In this document: one piece after another, positions 35,692-45,200 of the stretch
Layout: every line of letters begins with the position of its first letter
Position numbering within the stretch: position 1 is the stretch's first letter
Assembly (NCBI GenBank): GCA_050011775.1
Contig: JBEKIL010000016.1
Location: forward strand, 7,170-71,169
Source: CAVZMI01 sp050011775
GTDB taxonomy: Bacteria > Bacteroidota > Ignavibacteria > UBA10030 > CAVZMI01
DNA length: 64,000 nt
Direction: 5' to 3'
Program-made: the position numbers and the translations under genes
Notes under the pieces: generated by a model
The model's database searches: none
The model's input: only the letters and a program-made list of their open reading frames with translations
What the model was told of the DNA's origin: nothing

Positions 35692-36908
35692 ATATCCTGA
35701 CGATTCTCAAAGTAGCATATCGAGCACTCGCACGAAATAAAATGCGTTCGCTGCTGACGATGTTGGGGATTATCATCGGCGTTGCGGCCGTTATTGCTAT
35801 GGTGAGCATCGGTCAGGGTGCACAATATACTATTGAACAGCAAATCGCCGCTTTGGGAACCAACATGCTTATCATTACCCCCGGTGCACAGACAACCGGT
35901 GGGATCAGTATGGGTGCAGGAACCTCGACGCGATTGACCGATGATGATGCGCGTGCGATTCGCGATCAGGTGCCTCTGGCGCTGTATGTTGCACCACAGT
36001 GTCGGGGCTTCGGACAGATTGTCTACCAAAACCTGAATTGGAATACCGGAGTCGTCGGAACGACACCCGAATTTTTCCAGATCAGGGAATGGAATGTTGA
36101 ATCGGGATCGTATTTTACCGATACCGATGTACGATCAGGTGCAAAAGTATGTCTCCTCGGTCACACTGTCGCGACGAATCTTTTCGGCGAGAATGGCGAT
36201 CCGGTCGGCAAGACGATCCGAATCCGAAATCAGCCGTTTCGTGTTCTCGGAGTGCTGCAGGCCAAAGGACAGAATGCAGTGGGACAGGATCAGGATGATA
36301 TTGTCATCGCGCCATCAACCACAGTTATGCATCGATTACAGCGTCAGCCGAACATTCAACAGATCCTTGTCTCGGCACAGTCTGAGGACCTTCTCCCGCA
36401 AACGCAGGAACAAATCAACGGTGTGCTCAGAGATACCCACCATCTTATAGCTGGTCAGGAGGATGATTTTGCAATTCGAACGCAAACCGATATTGCTCAG
36501 ACCGCAACACAGACATCGCAAATCCTGACAACCCTTCTTGCTGCGATCGCATCTGTGTCACTCGTCGTCGGTGGAATCGGAATCATGAATATAATGCTCG
36601 TCTCGGTGACGGAACGAACGCGCGAGATCGGAATTCGAATGTCGATCGGAGCTCGAAGCCGGGACATCCTCACTCAGTTTCTGGTGGAATCGGTCGTGTT
36701 GAGTTTACTCGGAGGACTTATCGGCATTATCCTTGGTGTTATCACTTCCCATCTTATCTCGATCTTTGCCGAATGGCCGACGTTCGTTTCGGTCGGCTCA
36801 ATTATACTCGCATGTGTCTTCTCCCTGAGTATCGGTGTTTTTTTTGGTTTTTATCCGGCTCGCAAGGCATCGATGTTAAATCCTATCGACGCTCTTCGAT
36901 ATGAGTAA
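35688..36908 (+). CDS. MacB-like/FtsX-type ABC transporter permease
   Basis: 406 residues with the four-helix MacB topology: TM1 after KVAYRALARNKMRSLLTMLG (GIIIGVAAVIAMVSIGQGA), a large periplasmic domain (residues about 45-280), then three helices from LLAAIASVSLVVGGIGIMNI to FSLSIGVFFGFYPARKASML. TERTREIGIRMSIGARSRDI is the coupling-helix motif, and the ending NPIDALRYE is characteristic. Part of the separate-gene form of MacB. Possible cargo includes macrolide-like compounds, lipopeptides, glycolipids or peptides; sequence does not decide. Confidence 0.95.
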   Translation: MNILTILKVAYRALARNKMRSLLTMLGIIIGVAAVIAMVSIGQGAQYTIEQQIAALGTNMLIITPGAQTTGGISMGAGTSTRLTDDDARAIRDQVPLALYVAPQCRGFGQIVYQNLNWNTGVVGTTPEFFQIREWNVESGSYFTDTDVRSGAKVCLLGHTVATNLFGENGDPVGKTIRIRNQPFRVLGVLQAKGQNAVGQDQDDIVIAPSTTVMHRLQRQPNIQQILVSAQSEDLLPQTQEQINGVLRDTHHLIAGQEDDFAIRTQTDIAQTATQTSQILTTLLAAIASVSLVVGGIGIMNIMLVSVTERTREIGIRMSIGARSRDILTQFLVESVVLSLLGGLIGIILGVITSHLISIFAEWPTFVSVGSIILACVFSLSIGVFFGFYPARKASMLNPIDALRYE

Positions 36909-37058
36909 TATCATCTGAAGGTTCGCTTGCAATCCACCCTGTGAAACTCTATATTGAAAGCACATCAGAAAATTTCACAATGGACAATTATAGACTGTTC
37001 AATATAAACAATCCGAATTCCGCAATCTGCGATCCGCATTTACATAGCCATAGAGACA

Positions 37059-38897
37059 TTGGTGCCCATTTCAATCGTCGATAAAAACGATATACGTTCC
37101 ATTCTCCGGGCATGTGCCGAAGATCAAGGGACGCTCATACTCGAGACCAACAAATCAGGCGATACAAGCTGGCGAAGCTTTGCATTCACCGAGCCGCAAA
37201 GGGTGATATCCTGCTTTGGCAGTGAAGAAGTCATTCCTGCATTGAGAGAGATCGAACACGAAATATCCGCCGGGAATTATGCCGCAGGATATGTCTCATT
37301 CGAGGCGAATCATGCATTTGAAGGAATGATTCCATATCACTCCAAAGACCTCCCCCTCCTCTGGTTTGGAATCTATAAACGAGCGGAAGTCGTCGAGAAG
37401 GCGAGTGCCACAGGCCGGAGGAAACCCGCCCCGCTGCCGTTGGTGACCCTACAACATATCCAATTCTCGATGACGAAGGATCGATACGGTGCAGCGGTCA
37501 GGAAAATTAAAGAATATATCGCCCGGGGTGATACATACCAGGTGAATCTTACAATGAAGGCAACGTTCGATCTTCAGGGCTCACCGGTCGATTTCTACGA
37601 AACGCTGGCATATCAACAGCATGTCCGATATGCTGCATATCTTAACCTCGGCCGTCAGGTCGTTCTATCGCTCTCTCCGGAACTATTTTTCCGGTCTCAG
37701 GGAAACCACATACTCCTGAGACCGATGAAAGGAACCATTCGCCGCGGCAGGACCAGAGGCGAGGACGCGATCTTGAGCGAACAACTTCGCCGTTCGGCGA
37801 AAGACCAGAGCGAAAACCTGATGATTGTCGACATGCTCAGAAATGACGTTGGGAGAATTGCAAAAGCGGGGAGTGTGGAAGTCAGCTCGTTATATGAAAT
37901 TGAAAAGTACGATACGCTGTTCCAGATGACTTCTACTATCGAGGCGGAGGGAAGGTCCGGTCTCTCGCTAGTGGAGATTTTTCAGGCGTTGTTTCCCCCG
38001 GGATCGGTTGTCGGAGCGCCAAAAATCCGAACGCTTGAAATTATTCGGGAGCTGGAGGAATCACCGCGTGATGTCTATACGGGAGCCATCGGATTTATCG
38101 GACCCGATAACCAGATGATCTTCAACGTTGCGATCAGGACAGTTGTGATCGATCGCGAGACACGCCGGGGATCCATTGGAATTGGAAGTGGGATTGTGAA
38201 CGACTCATCGCCGGAAAAGGAATATGAAGAATGCCTTCTCAAGGCGCGGTTTCTGACAGATCCCATCCCTGAATTCCAGCTGCTCGAGACGATAGCATGG
38301 GATTCAGTACGGGGCTATTTTCTTCTCGATCTCCATCTGGAACGGCTGCAGGAATCGGCGCTGTATTTCGACATTCCCGTAAAAATCGAAAAGCTGCGCA
38401 AGCATCTCATTGCTCAGTCGCATAAATTTGGAAAGGAATCACGGCGTGTACGATTGACCGTTACTTCGACTGGTTCGTATTACGTGCAGAGTGTTCCGCT
38501 GGAAGAACTGCCGTCCGGCATACGCATCTGCTTTTCTCCACACCGGACCGACTCTTCCAACCGTTTTCTCTTCCATAAGACCACCAACAGGACATTGTAC
38601 GACACCGAGCACGATCGGGCTCGTGAAGGAGGATTTTTCGACTGCATTTTTCTGAATGAGCATGACGAAGTCACCGAAGGAGCCATCACGAATCTGTTTA
38701 TTCGACGTAACGGAAAATATTTCACGCCGCCGATCGACTGTGGAGTCCTGGATGGCGTGTTCAGACGTCATCTGCTGCGCAGCCGGATTATTCCGCTGCA
38801 GGAACGTGTTCTTGCCGAACGAGATGTCAGAGAAGCCGATGAAATTTATCTGTGTAATTCGGTAAGAGGAATAATAAAGGTTGATGGGGTGGTATAA
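37059..38897 (+). CDS. pabB: Bifunctional aminodeoxychorismate synthase component I / 4-amino-4-deoxychorismate lyase (PabB-PabC fusion)
   Basis: 612 residues making p-aminobenzoate for folate. Residues about 120-385 are the chorismate-binding PabB domain (RPMKGTIRRGRTRGEDAIL, IVDMLRNDVGRIAKAGSVEV, LFPPGSVVGAPKIRTLEII). Residues about 400-612 are a class IV aminotransferase/lyase domain (LLDLHLERLQESALYFDIP, FHKTTNRTLYD with the PLP lysine, EVTEGAITNLFIRRNGKYF, GVLDGVFRRHLL). This fused architecture is known in several bacterial groups. The start is uncertain: TTG 37059 and GTG 37062 are adjacent and only a weak AGAGA precedes them. The glutaminase PabA is not in the window. It stands alone between two spacers. 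Confidence 0.93.
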   Translation: MVPISIVDKNDIRSILRACAEDQGTLILETNKSGDTSWRSFAFTEPQRVISCFGSEEVIPALREIEHEISAGNYAAGYVSFEANHAFEGMIPYHSKDLPLLWFGIYKRAEVVEKASATGRRKPAPLPLVTLQHIQFSMTKDRYGAAVRKIKEYIARGDTYQVNLTMKATFDLQGSPVDFYETLAYQQHVRYAAYLNLGRQVVLSLSPELFFRSQGNHILLRPMKGTIRRGRTRGEDAILSEQLRRSAKDQSENLMIVDMLRNDVGRIAKAGSVEVSSLYEIEKYDTLFQMTSTIEAEGRSGLSLVEIFQALFPPGSVVGAPKIRTLEIIRELEESPRDVYTGAIGFIGPDNQMIFNVAIRTVVIDRETRRGSIGIGSGIVNDSSPEKEYEECLLKARFLTDPIPEFQLLETIAWDSVRGYFLLDLHLERLQESALYFDIPVKIEKLRKHLIAQSHKFGKESRRVRLTVTSTGSYYVQSVPLEELPSGIRICFSPHRTDSSNRFLFHKTTNRTLYDTEHDRAREGGFFDCIFLNEHDEVTEGAITNLFIRRNGKYFTPPIDCGVLDGVFRRHLLRSRIIPLQERVLAERDVREADEIYLCNSVRGIIKVDGVV

Positions 38898-38938
38898 ACA
38901 GATTAGACAGCTATTTGGATTTATGATTTTTAAATTAT

Positions 38939-38972
38939 GATTTCGGAGTTTGAGAAACGTAAATCCGAAATC
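38939..38972. terminator. Bidirectional terminator-like hairpin between convergent genes
   Basis: GATTTCGGA (38939-38947) and TCCGAAATC (38964-38972) form a perfect 9-bp stem with a 16-base loop. On the plus strand GTAGATTTTTC follows; on the minus strand the sequence after the stem is ATAATTTAAAAATC. It stands exactly between the stops of pabBC and the minus-strand sorting-domain gene. Confidence 0.6.
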
Positions 38973-38983
38973 CTGTAGATTTT

Positions 38984-39616
38984 TCACCGCAATAATACCA
39001 TCTTCTTCACAGAGTTCCATTTCAGCGTCGATATTCGATAGAAATAGACGCCCGAAGAAACCATTGTCCCGATCTCATTCCTGCCATCCCAGGTTAATTC
39101 GATGTATCCTGCTGGGTATTCGTCATCTGTGAGAGTCCGCACTTCGCGCCCGAGTGCATCGTAAATAACGAGTTTGACCTTCGACGCCACCGGTAATTCA
39201 AATGCGATCTTTGTCGTTGGGTTGAATGGATTGGGGAAATTGTCGTACAAATGGTATTCCTTCGGCGGACTGATTGTAAACGCTATTTCCTTCGTCCAAC
39301 TCTGACCATCGGATGTTTTAATCAGCACTTTGATTTTTTGCTCTTTACCGATTGGTGCAGACCGTTCAACTGAAAACAGAAACTCTGCATCTTTTGACTG
39401 CTTCGCCAGTATATCTTTCAGCATGATTTTAGATGATTCTAATTTCAGCCACGACGAGGGATTCTGGATCTCGACGGTGACATTTTTTGCGGCAACCGTT
39501 GCCGTGTTTTCAACGGTCAGAGCCAAGGAGTTCCCTCTAGAATTATACGGTACTTCATTCATCTGAGCTTGAAGAAGAACTGGAATGAAGATCAGAGCAA
39601 TAAATAGCCTGTTCAT
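38984..39616 (-). CDS. Small secreted protein with type IX-type C-terminal sorting domain
   Basis: 210 residues from ATG 39616, chosen because GAGGAAAT precedes it and the protein then opens with a signal peptide (MNRLFIALIFIPVLLQAQ). The middle is one Ig/NPCBM-associated-like beta domain (residues about 25-115, ALTVENTATVAAKNVTVEIQ). The last 85 residues are the sorting domain: LYDNFPNPFNPTTKIAFELP, a LVIYDALGREVRTL strand and GVYFYRISTLKWNSVKKMVL. The frame runs on upstream to 39811, but that extension crosses an intergenic repeat mosaic and is not protein-like. Exported across the outer membrane and probably anchored or released; function unknown. Confidence 0.82.
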   Translation of the reverse strand: MNRLFIALIFIPVLLQAQMNEVPYNSRGNSLALTVENTATVAAKNVTVEIQNPSSWLKLESSKIMLKDILAKQSKDAEFLFSVERSAPIGKEQKIKVLIKTSDGQSWTKEIAFTISPPKEYHLYDNFPNPFNPTTKIAFELPVASKVKLVIYDALGREVRTLTDDEYPAGYIELTWDGRNEIGTMVSSGVYFYRISTLKWNSVKKMVLLR

Positions 39617-39851
39617 AATTATATTTCCTCTCACTCTTTCATCCCTTCGACTCGCCCTCCCGACTATGTCGGGATTGGGACTCGCTCGGGGCAAGCTTTT
39701 ATCTTCTTCCATATGACGCTCCTGACGGAGCTCTGACGTATCAAATTTATTCTTTCCTACCAATATGCCGTCCCCTACGGGGACTCCCCGCCTTTGGAAT
39801 TTCAAATTCAACCTTCACCTCAACCTTAACCTCGACCTTGATCTCTTTTAT
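39617..39851. repeat. Intergenic mosaic of three hairpins and a 12-bp tandem repeat
   Basis: No gene. In order: CCCGACTATGTCGGG (39659-39673), GCTCC-TGAC-GGAGC (39718-39731), GTCCCC-TAC-GGGGAC (39770-39784), then three 12-bp units at 39809-39844 (CAACCTTCACCT, CAACCTTAACCT, CGACCTTGATCT). The first hairpin is a relative of the one at 6951-6967. Such clusters look like dispersed palindromic elements that have piled up between genes. They may terminate transcription from the large repeat-protein gene, whose stop is at 39852-39854. Confidence 0.65.
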
Positions 39852-42218
39852 CTACGGTAAACTAAACTCCACAATATTATTTGTCGATAAGTTCTGTGCC
39901 TTGTCCTGCTGAACTGTTCCCGACTTCACCCTGAATGTTAAATTCACAGGCAGTAACTCCTTCGTCACTTCGCCATTTACCGTATTTCCAATCTGCCTCC
40001 ACGCACCTGAATAATAACTTGCCTGTGCATTATCAATCGGCTGGTTCTGTGAATTCTTAACTCTCACAGTACATAAAACAGTCGAGAAGCTTACGGTATT
40101 ATTTGTTGAAATATCCTGTGACTTATCCAGGGATATGTATTCATGTGTCATTCTGAATGAATAAGTGTTGGGCAATAGCTCTTTGGCTACTGCTCCACTG
40201 CTTGTTGTGCCGAAACTCCTCCATGCGCCCGAGTAATACTGTACCGTTCCTTGATCTATCAGACTACCTTGACTGTTCTTCAATTGAACTATTGTATTTA
40301 CGGTTTGGAATACTACCGTAGGATTGGTACTGATATCTTGCTGTTTATCCTTACTGGCATAGGCATATGTCATTCTAAATGAATAGTTATTCGGCAATAG
40401 CTCTTTTGCTGTTGTACCGTTTGTTGTAGTCCCGAAGTCTCTCCATGCTCCTGAGTAGTATTGTACAGTTCCCTGATCTATGAGATTTCCCTGACTGTTC
40501 TGCAATTGTACTACCGTACTGACTGTCTGAAAGATTACAGTAGCATTTGTACCTATATCTTGTTGTTTGTCTTTGCTTGCAAATGCGTATGTCATTCTAA
40601 ATGAATAATTAATTGGCAGCAGCTCTTTATTTGCCACTCCGTTCATAGTAGTTCCAAAGTCTCTCCACGCACCGGAGTAATATTGGACTATCCCCTGGTC
40701 TATGAGATTTCCCTGGCTATTTTGCAATTGGACTGCAGCCTTAACAGTTTGGAAAATTACCGTTGGATTTGTTCCAATATCTTGCTGTTTATCCTTACTT
40801 GCATAAGCATACGTCATTCTGAATGAATAGGTATTTGGCAGCAGCTCTTTTGTTGCTACACCGTTTGTCATAGATCCAAAATTTCTCCATGCACCGGAGT
40901 AATATTGGACTGTACCTTGATCTATCAAACTGCCCTGACTGTTTTGCAATTGAACTGCAGCGTTGATAGTTTGAAAAATTACTGTTGAATTTGTTCCGAT
41001 ATCTTGCTGTTTGTCTTTACTCGCAAAGGCATAGGTCATTCTGAATGAATAGGTGTTTGGCAGCAGCTCTTTAGCTGCAATCCCGTTTGTTGTTGTTCCG
41101 AAGCTTCTCCATGCACCGGCATAGTATTGCACCGTGCCTGTGTCTATCAATGCACCGCTGCTACTTTGCAATTGAATTTGCGTATTGATGGTTTGAAATA
41201 CTACTGTATCATTGCTGACCAGCACATTTGATTTTGTTTGTGTGCCGTACTCGTATGTCATTCGCAGGCTTAAGGTCTTTGCATTTGTTGTAATAGTGAA
41301 TGTGCCGTCGTTGTTATTGACGGCGTCTTTCCATGCGCCTTCATAGTATTGAAGTGTTCCGCTTGTGAGTTTAGTGCTGCTGCTGTTTACAAGCTTAACC
41401 ATTAAACCTGGTGGAGGCAACTTACTTAGCAGATATTCTGTGTTGTATCGAATAAGTGCGTAGGCTTCGCTTGTCATGGCCGATGAACTATCTTGATTTA
41501 CATTAGTAAGAACAGAGTTGAGTGTTGATCGAGTCAATACGATATCGTTCTGTTGTAGACTTATCTTCGATGAGTTGAAGTAATCAAGATATTTATCTGT
41601 CGTTGTCTGATCTTTAATCCAGTTCAACAAACGGGATTGGTGGGTGTAGTATAGAAGGGTGTCTAAGAAATTTGATGGGATAAGTGGAGATGGTGGATCG
41701 GTTGGACCAATAGTTGTACGACAAAGAGATGAAGTAAAAATATCAAACGATTCAGGATCGTATTGCCCCTCTTCGCTCGGTATTTCTTCGTAAGAACTTA
41801 ACCATGATCTTTGTATGCAAGGTATTCCAGAGCTTGTTATTCCATATCCGGGAACAATTTCATTAGGATGTATATAAGTACTTGATGAATAAGAGTCCCA
41901 TATAATAACTCTAATGTTATCGTAACTGTAAGTACCAAAATCCCAACTTCTTGCAGTCAAGTAAACGGTAGCATTTGTTTTTAATTCTATCATAAACATG
42001 TCAATGTCCTGAGTAGCACTTACACCGTTCATTAACTTATAATGATAAAGGTATCCACCTGATTCTCTTGATACATCTGCAAAGACAATTGGTTCGATTA
42101 AATTCCTCTTAGGATAAGGTGGCAATTTACCATTTTGTGAAAATACTCTTAGACTACAAAAATCAAGAATTAATAATATAAAGATGCATAACATCCTGTT
42201 TTTCATAATGGTGTCCAT
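39852..42218 (-). CDS. Large exported protein made of 74-residue repeats
   Basis: 788 residues. Signal peptide near the start (MLCIFILLILDFCSLRVFSQ); ATG 42206 is an alternative start. Residues about 30-270 form a unique N-terminal domain with no motif I recognise. From about residue 272 to the end come seven repeats of about 74 residues, each with TVQYYSGAWR, KELLPNTYSFRMTYAYASKD and DKQQDIGTN, likely Ig-like or carboxypeptidase-regulatory-like beta sandwiches forming a rod. No sorting domain follows the last repeat. It begins a few bases after the stop of the 1022-residue gene, so the two are one unit. Surface adhesin or polysaccharide binding is possible but unproved. Confidence 0.8.
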   Translation of the reverse strand: MDTIMKNRMLCIFILLILDFCSLRVFSQNGKLPPYPKRNLIEPIVFADVSRESGGYLYHYKLMNGVSATQDIDMFMIELKTNATVYLTARSWDFGTYSYDNIRVIIWDSYSSSTYIHPNEIVPGYGITSSGIPCIQRSWLSSYEEIPSEEGQYDPESFDIFTSSLCRTTIGPTDPPSPLIPSNFLDTLLYYTHQSRLLNWIKDQTTTDKYLDYFNSSKISLQQNDIVLTRSTLNSVLTNVNQDSSSAMTSEAYALIRYNTEYLLSKLPPPGLMVKLVNSSSTKLTSGTLQYYEGAWKDAVNNNDGTFTITTNAKTLSLRMTYEYGTQTKSNVLVSNDTVVFQTINTQIQLQSSSGALIDTGTVQYYAGAWRSFGTTTNGIAAKELLPNTYSFRMTYAFASKDKQQDIGTNSTVIFQTINAAVQLQNSQGSLIDQGTVQYYSGAWRNFGSMTNGVATKELLPNTYSFRMTYAYASKDKQQDIGTNPTVIFQTVKAAVQLQNSQGNLIDQGIVQYYSGAWRDFGTTMNGVANKELLPINYSFRMTYAFASKDKQQDIGTNATVIFQTVSTVVQLQNSQGNLIDQGTVQYYSGAWRDFGTTTNGTTAKELLPNNYSFRMTYAYASKDKQQDISTNPTVVFQTVNTIVQLKNSQGSLIDQGTVQYYSGAWRSFGTTSSGAVAKELLPNTYSFRMTHEYISLDKSQDISTNNTVSFSTVLCTVRVKNSQNQPIDNAQASYYSGAWRQIGNTVNGEVTKELLPVNLTFRVKSGTVQQDKAQNLSTNNIVEFSLP
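39855..41405 (-). repeat. About seven coding repeats of 222 bp
   Basis: Landmarks such as CTTGCTGTTTATCC or its near copies recur every 222 bp between about 40330 and 41005, and the protein units line up without gaps. The four central copies are close to each other in DNA as well as protein, while the first and last are diverged, the pattern expected when inner copies are homogenised by recombination. Confidence 0.85.
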
Positions 42219-42221
42219 TTA

Positions 42222-45200
42222 TTATTGAATATGAAAATGATTCTTTGTTCTTCTTTCATCACCAGGGAAATTGCCTGATACATTGCGAATTATACTTCTT
42301 AGTATATTTGATCGAGTTGTATCTGAAGCTAAATTTATAGAATAGCCGTTGCGATAAATGCCGACATCTGCGTTGGTTCCCAACCGATGCTCTTGATGAT
42401 CCGTATTGATATTCCAGCTACCATTGATTTCGAATTTACTTCCTAATGGCAAGCTCATATCATTGACTAATAGGCGATAATTAGGACATTTAATGACAAG
42501 ACTATCTGCGACCGATTGTATAATCTGAACTAATCTCGCTGTACCGAAATGGTCATTATCTGGTATTCGGCAATTCTGGTACAATGTGTCCGTTCGAGGA
42601 CCATGATGATTGCACGTTCCACCAACTTTAACGTAATTTGCTCCATCGCCTAGTAATTGTAGTCCTGCAACCTTCTCCACCACACTTACAGAGTCCTTTA
42701 ACAATCTATTATTTCTTGATTTCAGATATATCCTCATTGTATCACCAAAGATAGAAGCACTATATGTTACAGCAAACTTACCATCGGCATTTGTCACATC
42801 CTCCAGAGGACGGTGTCTTTGCTCAGGTTGCCCGAACAGGAAATACCCATAATTGTCATCATTATCTTCTCTAACATTGTCTCGCGTATCACCGTGATCA
42901 TGTCCGCCAGATCCTCTTACATAATCGGTTCTAAGTTGGAATGGATGATTTGCCACGGGTTTTCCTCCCCGTGTCATCCTTACCTCAAAAGGTTTTATAC
43001 GAAGATTGACCATTGCTTGATTATCCGTTGGTATCGATGGTCTCACCTGATATGGCGTCAGCATTACTATCTTCAGAGTTTGTTCATCGACAACAATCGA
43101 GGTATCGCCTTTCTTCGTTAAATCTTCTTGAAGCTCCACTCGTATCATGCAGGTTAATACCGAATCGGGATTCTTCTTAACCGCAGCAAACCGGATCTGT
43201 CCATCCTTTGCATCTCTATAAGGAATACTTTCCAACACTACAGGTGTAGTTTTTAGTGTGTCGCCTTTCTTGTCAATGAAGGTTCCACAGGTATCGTTGG
43301 TAGTAACCATTAATTTAAGTAATTTATTACCGTCAATTTTAATACTATCGTCCTTCACATTCTTCGCCTGAACAAAAAATCGTGCAGTTTCAGTAAATGC
43401 TACGGTGTCTCGCTCTAATCGGAAATCGAAATGGTCTAGCAATGAGATTTCCACCTCTCCCTCACCATACCTGTCATAAACAAACTTATTCGTATTACAA
43501 GCGTTCATAGATGCCGTTTTTACCGGTTTCTTTTTATCTATAACAGATAAATTTGGTCTCATCTCCTTAAGATTCGCATGCAACTCCTGCTTTTTCATCT
43601 TCAGATTATCCGGTATCTCAATCGAACTTACATTACGAATCGAACCAGCTGAACCTCCTCCTCCGCCATTATCCACATTAACACCTGCACGAATCAATAT
43701 TTTATTGTTTGTCGAATCCACACTATCTGCAGCAACAAATTTGAAGGGTGCAAGAACGTCTTTGAAATATGTTTCTTTCCCGACCGACGTCAATATCTCA
43801 CCCGCCATGCAGCCGCTCAACATCCCGATCTCAAATTTCTGGTCTGGTGGGAAATCTTCGATAGTGCCGTCATATTTCTTCTTCTGAACAATAATATCCG
43901 CCGTATCTCCCGGTGATATTGTCGATGGTGACACCGTTACCAATATTGATGATGAAATTACTGAGACCGTCCCATATCCCGAACTGTACATTTGATCATT
44001 TGCTGTAATAGTCATATTGACAATATCTTTACTCTTCAATATATCTCCCTCTGCCACAAATTCCACTCCCCCGTCGTGCGCAACATCATACGGTATACCC
44101 TCGATGTATGCAGCTTTCTGGCCGTCTGGACTCGCTAAATATCCATACCCTGATCCGTACGACTCTCCCGCCAGTGCTTGAACAACCGGTGCCTTTCCTT
44201 TAATCAATGGTCTCGCTTGTACTGAACCCATAGCACCGCCGCCACCTCCATTGTAATCAATCGTCATTGTGAGAATGGCAGAATACGGCGGAACCATATC
44301 ATTGTCGTTCTCATCTTTTGCCTGAACATATACCTTGCCGCTTTTTCCATATGTTACCGTGTCCGGAACAATGCGAACTGTATAGTGATTGATCCCTTTT
44401 CTTGTTTGTACATACAACCAGGGGTACATGCCCACGTCGGTATAATCGCACCAAACTCCTGTACCACCTACTGCGTATTCTCCATCTCCAAACGTCTCTT
44501 TTCCTATAACCCGGATTCCACTTTTTGCTTTTTCCCAACGATAGTAATATATCGATCCTTCTACTCTGTCGGCATCCTCCAATTGTAGTAACTCGGATGG
44601 TGACAACATTATCTCAAGATTATCGTCAATTGCTACATCACTTCCATCTTCTGCTACCCCATGTAAATTCAATGTCGCCCCTTCTCCTATTTCTATACGA
44701 TCCTTTGAAAATGTTCCCTCGATATGATGAAGAAGTTCATCTATCTCAATTCCAATATATCCTTCCGGTTCACACCTGCCGTTTTCTTCGTTTATCGTAA
44801 AAGTAATGGTTTCGGTCGTAACGGGCCCCTGAATAAGATCAACATCCGGCCATCCCTGACTATAGCTTGTGAATCTACTCAAGACCGGGACTATTACGGT
44901 TCCGGCAGGAAATTGACCAAACTCGTACCATCCCGGTAGAAGAATTTCTGAAAATCGAGTCGGTGGTGTGGTCGAACCAAATGAGACTCCATTGACTTCA
45001 AAATAATATCCTCCCCAAGAATATCCTTTTACATATGAATCTACTGGGAGCGTTCTTTTTAGAATTATTGAAGACGTCGTTGCATGCGACTTTATGTTGT
45101 TCTCCGGTTTTATCTCGATTCGCTCATGTATTCTAACGCCTTGACTATATGAGGTAACTATAAAAGCAAAAAAGGATAATAGTGCTGTCACCAGCAGCGA

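Noticed and set aside
39617..39811. N-terminal extension of the sorting-domain protein to 39811
   Set aside because: The extension crosses three hairpins and the signal peptide at 39616 would become internal; GAGGAAAT marks the later start.
39855..41405. 222-bp repeats as an assembly artefact
   Set aside because: Units differ at many scattered positions, keep one reading frame and have diverged first and last copies, so they are real sequence; the copy number could still be mis-assembled.
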